This document shows positions 61,135-64,000 of a DNA stretch of 64,000 nt, one piece after another; within the stretch, counting starts at the first letter, position 1, and each line of letters begins with the position of its first letter. The notes beneath the pieces were generated by a model. It worked only from the letters and a program-made list of their open reading frames with translations. It was not told the origin of the DNA and ran no database searches. Location: the NCBI RefSeq assembly GCF_902459805.1, contig NZ_CABPST010000006.1, forward strand, positions 124,001 through 188,000. Reading direction: 5' to 3'. This DNA comes from Pandoraea bronchicola. Its GTDB lineage: Bacteria; Pseudomonadota; Gammaproteobacteria; Burkholderiales; Burkholderiaceae. Both the position numbers and the translations under genes were made by a program.

Positions 61135-62517
61135 TCAACCTTTTGCGGTGACCGGTGCCGGCGACGATGCCGGAGGCTGCCCTAAGCTCTCGTCTGTGTT
61201 GCCGCGGCGTGTTGTGCGTCCCAGCACGAGCGCCAGCAACACGACGACGGCAACCGGCACGGCAGCCGCGACGAACAGGGTCGACACCGGTAGCGAGAGC
61301 GAGAGAAGCAGGCCGCCGATCATCGGCCCCGAGATGGAGCCGACCTTCGCGACGCCGATTGCGATACCTGTGCCTTTGCCCCGGATGGTGCTGGGGTAGA
61401 CGGTCGGTGCCACGGCGTTCAGACCTGACTGGGTCCCGGCCACGCAGAATCCGACCAGAAACACGACGGCGGTCAGCAACATGGCGGGCATGCCGCTGCC
61501 TAGCAGGGCAACGAGCGGACACCCGAAGAGAGGCAGAAACACAATCATGCGGGCGCCGTAGCGATCGATGAAGCGCATCAGGGCGAGGCCGCCTGCTGTG
61601 CCGCCGATGGAGAGCATGGCTGACACCAACGCGGCTTGTCGGGCGGGCACACCCACGGCTTCCACCAGGATCGGCAGCCAGTTCTGCAATGCAAACAGGG
61701 CCATTGAGTTGGCGATGTAGGCGAGCCACAGTACCGGCGTGAGCGTGCGCAAGCGTCCTTGGAACAGCATGGCCCACCGGAACGGTGACGGCGCGGGTTC
61801 GTCGCCCACGTAGAAGCGCGTGGACGTGTCCACATTAGCCGCCGGATCGATCTGGCGCACGAGTCGCACCACCTCAGCCGGACGCCAGCCTTTGAGGACG
61901 AGAAAGCGCAGCGACTCGGGCATCACGACAGCGAGCACGGCGGCGACCGCGAGCGGGGCGATACCGCCGATCAGAAAGATGGCGTGCCATCCGTACGGGC
62001 CGACGAGCATCGCCGCGACGGCACCGCCGAGGCTGGCGCCGAGCGTGTAGCCGGTGAACATCAATGTCACCCAGGTGGCGCGCAGGCGCTTGGGGGCGAA
62101 CTCCGAAATCAGCACGAACGCATTGGGGACGGCGCCCCCGATGCCAATGCCGGCGAGAAACCGCAGAACCAGCAGATGGTCGATGGTGGTTGCCTTCACC
62201 GTCACCAGTGTGAGAACGCCGTACCAGACCGTGCCCCAGAGCAGCGCGCGCTTTCGTCCGTAACGATCGCCGAGAAAACCAAACAGGATCGAGCCGACCA
62301 TGATCCCGAACACGTTGATGCCGAAGGCGGGGCCCAGCGCCGCGCGTGGAATCTGCCAGTCTCGCACTAACGAGGGCGCCGCATAGGCGAGGGCCGTGAG
62401 TTCGTACCCGTCGGTGAGCATCAGAATCCAGGCGCAGAAGATCGTCAGAAATGCGAAGCGCCCGGGCTTTTGCGCGTCGATAAGACGCGAAATATCCATC
62501 GATTGCAGCGTTGCCAT
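61135..62517 (-). CDS. MFS transporter, aromatic acid:H+ symporter (AAHS) type
   Basis: The 460-aa carrier has 12 segments and AAHS features: IFCAWILMLTDGYELTALAY with the conserved Asp-Gly-Tyr/Phe-Glu of TM1, FGFLGDRYGRKRALLWGTVW in loop 2-3, FLAGIGIGGAVPNAFVLISE and FAPKRLRATWVTLMFTGYTL. It resembles PcaK/BenK/MhpT-like carriers. GGAGGAGAC precedes ATG 62517. It lies between an FAD oxidoreductase gene and a porin gene, all on one strand, so uptake of an aromatic or related acid is probable. Confidence 0.9.
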   Translation of the reverse strand: MATLQSMDISRLIDAQKPGRFAFLTIFCAWILMLTDGYELTALAYAAPSLVRDWQIPRAALGPAFGINVFGIMVGSILFGFLGDRYGRKRALLWGTVWYGVLTLVTVKATTIDHLLVLRFLAGIGIGGAVPNAFVLISEFAPKRLRATWVTLMFTGYTLGASLGGAVAAMLVGPYGWHAIFLIGGIAPLAVAAVLAVVMPESLRFLVLKGWRPAEVVRLVRQIDPAANVDTSTRFYVGDEPAPSPFRWAMLFQGRLRTLTPVLWLAYIANSMALFALQNWLPILVEAVGVPARQAALVSAMLSIGGTAGGLALMRFIDRYGARMIVFLPLFGCPLVALLGSGMPAMLLTAVVFLVGFCVAGTQSGLNAVAPTVYPSTIRGKGTGIAIGVAKVGSISGPMIGGLLLSLSLPVSTLFVAAAVPVAVVVLLALVLGRTTRRGNTDESLGQPPASSPAPVTAKG

Positions 62518-62638
62518 GTCTCCTCCATATGCCGAATCGCCCGTGAGCGTCGGCTTCAGGAAGCCGGGACGTCGCTTTCCATCGCGTGCGTTCCCGGCAA
62601 GTGTCGTTACGTTGTCCTGCAGTGATGCTCGCGCCGGT

Positions 62639-63943
62639 TCATGACAAATGCGGTGGATCGATCCGGTCGACGTTATCGGCAATGCGTCGGCGCAGCTCCG
62701 CGCGGTCAATGTCGTGAACGCTTCCCGTATCAGCCAGATCAAGCGCGTGAGCGGCCGCAGCGCCCATTGCAATACACGGTCCCATCACACGCACGCTGGA
62801 CAGTGCGCTTGAGTCGGCGTCGATGCAGCGGCCAGCGGCAATTACGTTATCGGCGTCGGCGGCAAGCAGGCTGCCCAGCGGCACGGTGTGCAGATGGTCG
62901 TCGCCGAACGGTTGCCACACGTACCCTTCCGGACGGTCATGCAATTCGATAGGCCAGGAGGTGCGTGTCACCGCATCGGGGAATGCTTTTGCCGCAATTA
63001 CTTCGTCCGCCGTCAGCGTATGGGTACCGACGATCCAGCGCGTTTGCCGGATCCCGGGCAGTCCGTAGCTGCGAATGCGTGCGTTGCGATACACCTCCGG
63101 GTATTCCGTCTTGAGGAATTCGAAGGCGCGGTCTGCCTGATCGCGTCCAACCAGCGCCGTCCGGGATGCGGCCACCGGCTCCAGTGGTGTTTCGATGTGG
63201 GTCATGTTCGCGATGCCGATGTTGCGGCCGCGGAAATAGAAGACGAGTCCGTCCTTGCGCTCCAGACCGTAGGCTTTCGCGCGGCTCGCCACGCGCTCCT
63301 TGAACTCGGCCGGGGCCGGTGCGTTCGTCTCGTCGAGCCCTTCGAGCACGACCATTTGCGTGCCGTGCACCGGCGTGACCGGTTCACGGCATGACAGTCC
63401 GGCGTTCCAGGCGAGCGCTGCGTCGCCGCTGGCGTCGATAAAACCCTTGGCATCGACGTGCACGTCGCCGTATCGCGTAGCGAGCGTCACCCTTTGCACA
63501 CGGCGGCCCTCGGTGGCCACGTGCCCAATGACTGCGCCGAGAATCACGGTGATGCCCGCGTCGAGAATCTTCTGCTCGATCCAGCGTGAGAGCGCGACTT
63601 CGTCATACAACACCACGGTGGTGAGCGGGCCTTCCTTGTAGTGCAGCGCGCCTTGAGCGCCAAGGTCGCGCAGAATGCCGTCGGCGATGCCGTGTGTGAC
63701 CTGAAAGCGCTTTGGGCCGTTGGAGAACAGTCCACAGAAGGTGCCGATGATTGAATTGACCGCCTGGCCGCCGAGTGCGGGAAGGCTGTCGACGAGCACG
63801 ACCTTGCGGCCAAGCGCTGCCGCTTCCAGCGCGGCCGAGGTGCCGGAAATACCGGCACCCACGATGCAGATGTCGGCATCGACGTGCCAAGCGGGCGTGT
63901 GGGTCGCGCGGCGTACCACGCGAGTATTGGTGTCCAATTGCAT
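62639..63943 (-). CDS. FAD-dependent oxidoreductase (FAD_oxidored/PF12831-like)
   Basis: The 434-aa flavoprotein starts with a dinucleotide fold (ADICIVGAGISGTSAALEAA, then VVLVDSLPALGGQAVNSIIG) and has a second FAD contact in GFIDASGDAALAWNAGLSCR and a C-terminal ADNVIAAGRCIDADSSALSS. The order resembles the FAD_oxidored family, with weaker likeness to succinate dehydrogenase/fumarate reductase flavoproteins. It begins at ATG 63943; an in-frame stop lies close upstream, so no longer start exists. GGAG directly abuts the ATG, a poor spacing. It heads the visible part of a minus-strand set with an AAHS transporter and porin; upstream genes lie beyond the window. Substrate unknown. Confidence 0.85.
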   Translation of the reverse strand: MQLDTNTRVVRRATHTPAWHVDADICIVGAGISGTSAALEAAALGRKVVLVDSLPALGGQAVNSIIGTFCGLFSNGPKRFQVTHGIADGILRDLGAQGALHYKEGPLTTVVLYDEVALSRWIEQKILDAGITVILGAVIGHVATEGRRVQRVTLATRYGDVHVDAKGFIDASGDAALAWNAGLSCREPVTPVHGTQMVVLEGLDETNAPAPAEFKERVASRAKAYGLERKDGLVFYFRGRNIGIANMTHIETPLEPVAASRTALVGRDQADRAFEFLKTEYPEVYRNARIRSYGLPGIRQTRWIVGTHTLTADEVIAAKAFPDAVTRTSWPIELHDRPEGYVWQPFGDDHLHTVPLGSLLAADADNVIAAGRCIDADSSALSSVRVMGPCIAMGAAAAHALDLADTGSVHDIDRAELRRRIADNVDRIDPPHLS

Positions 63944-64000
63944 CTCCAGTGAAAGCTAAGTCAGGGAAGTCAGAGGAATAAAAAGAGGCGACGACCATCC

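Overview
The window is about 64 kb of GC-rich, densely packed beta-proteobacterial chromosome. The porins ending in aromatic residues, the MHS/AAHS/ACS-type MFS transporters, the SsuABCD-like cluster, the many LysR/IclR/GntR/TetR/Lrp regulators beside short catabolic operons, and the codon use all point to the Burkholderiaceae; Pandoraea is my best guess from general resemblance, not from a search. There is no rRNA, IS element, prophage, plasmid function or CRISPR array. The only RNA genes I see are a tRNA-Ala(GGC)/tRNA-Glu(UUC) pair near 45 kb. AT-rich pockets coincide with divergent promoters, several of which carry clear repeated or palindromic operators.

Layout. 0-3 kb: EmrAB-type tripartite efflux (emrB cut by the left edge) divergent from a CecR-like TetR regulator. 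3-8.4 kb: amino-acid permease, porin, Lrp regulator with an FMN alpha-hydroxyacid dehydrogenase, and a glycine-zipper protein. 8.5-13.9 kb: LysR regulator, perfect LysR box, MHS-family tricarboxylate symporter, ModA-fold protein that is a candidate aconitate isomerase, amidase, DUF3820 protein. 14-25.6 kb: a large organosulfur locus built as two divergent units. The minus unit is an SsuD-like monooxygenase, class II aldolase, two substrate-binding proteins, an enlarged permease, an ATPase and a membrane cytochrome c. The plus unit is an SfnB/DszC-like flavoenzyme, a thiol dioxygenase and a four-domain rhodanese. 25.7-27.1 kb: GT9-type glycosyltransferase and a 20-bp perfect inverted repeat.

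27-35.7 kb: Fe-alcohol dehydrogenase, a LivFGMHK-type ABC importer and a succinate-semialdehyde-type aldehyde dehydrogenase, divergent from an IclR regulator with three 14-bp operator-like repeats between them; the set resembles 4-hydroxybutyrate catabolism. 36-45 kb: flavodoxin-type quinone reductase, then a GntR regulator divergent from class V aminotransferase, ACS-type MFS carrier, YdiJ-type FAD/Fe-S 2-hydroxyacid dehydrogenase and a D-threonine/3-hydroxyaspartate aldolase-like enzyme, with one operator sequence at both promoters. 45-59.5 kb: tRNA pair, then small housekeeping or stress genes (YciI, AraC, EamA, VOC, DUF1275, DUF1993, GNAT, DJ-1, GST, ABC-2 exporter, SnoaL-like, TetR with a dual operator, LysR/SDR pair, EamA/Lrp pair). 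59.8-63.9 kb: porin, AAHS MFS transporter and FAD oxidoreductase on the minus strand, probably one uptake/oxidation unit continuing past the right edge.

The most promising parts for new biology are the organosulfur locus (especially its cytochrome c, aldolase and four-domain rhodanese), the candidate aconitate isomerase cluster, and the GntR-controlled hydroxyamino-acid/2-hydroxyacid cluster. All functions are read from sequence motifs and context; none was confirmed by a database search.
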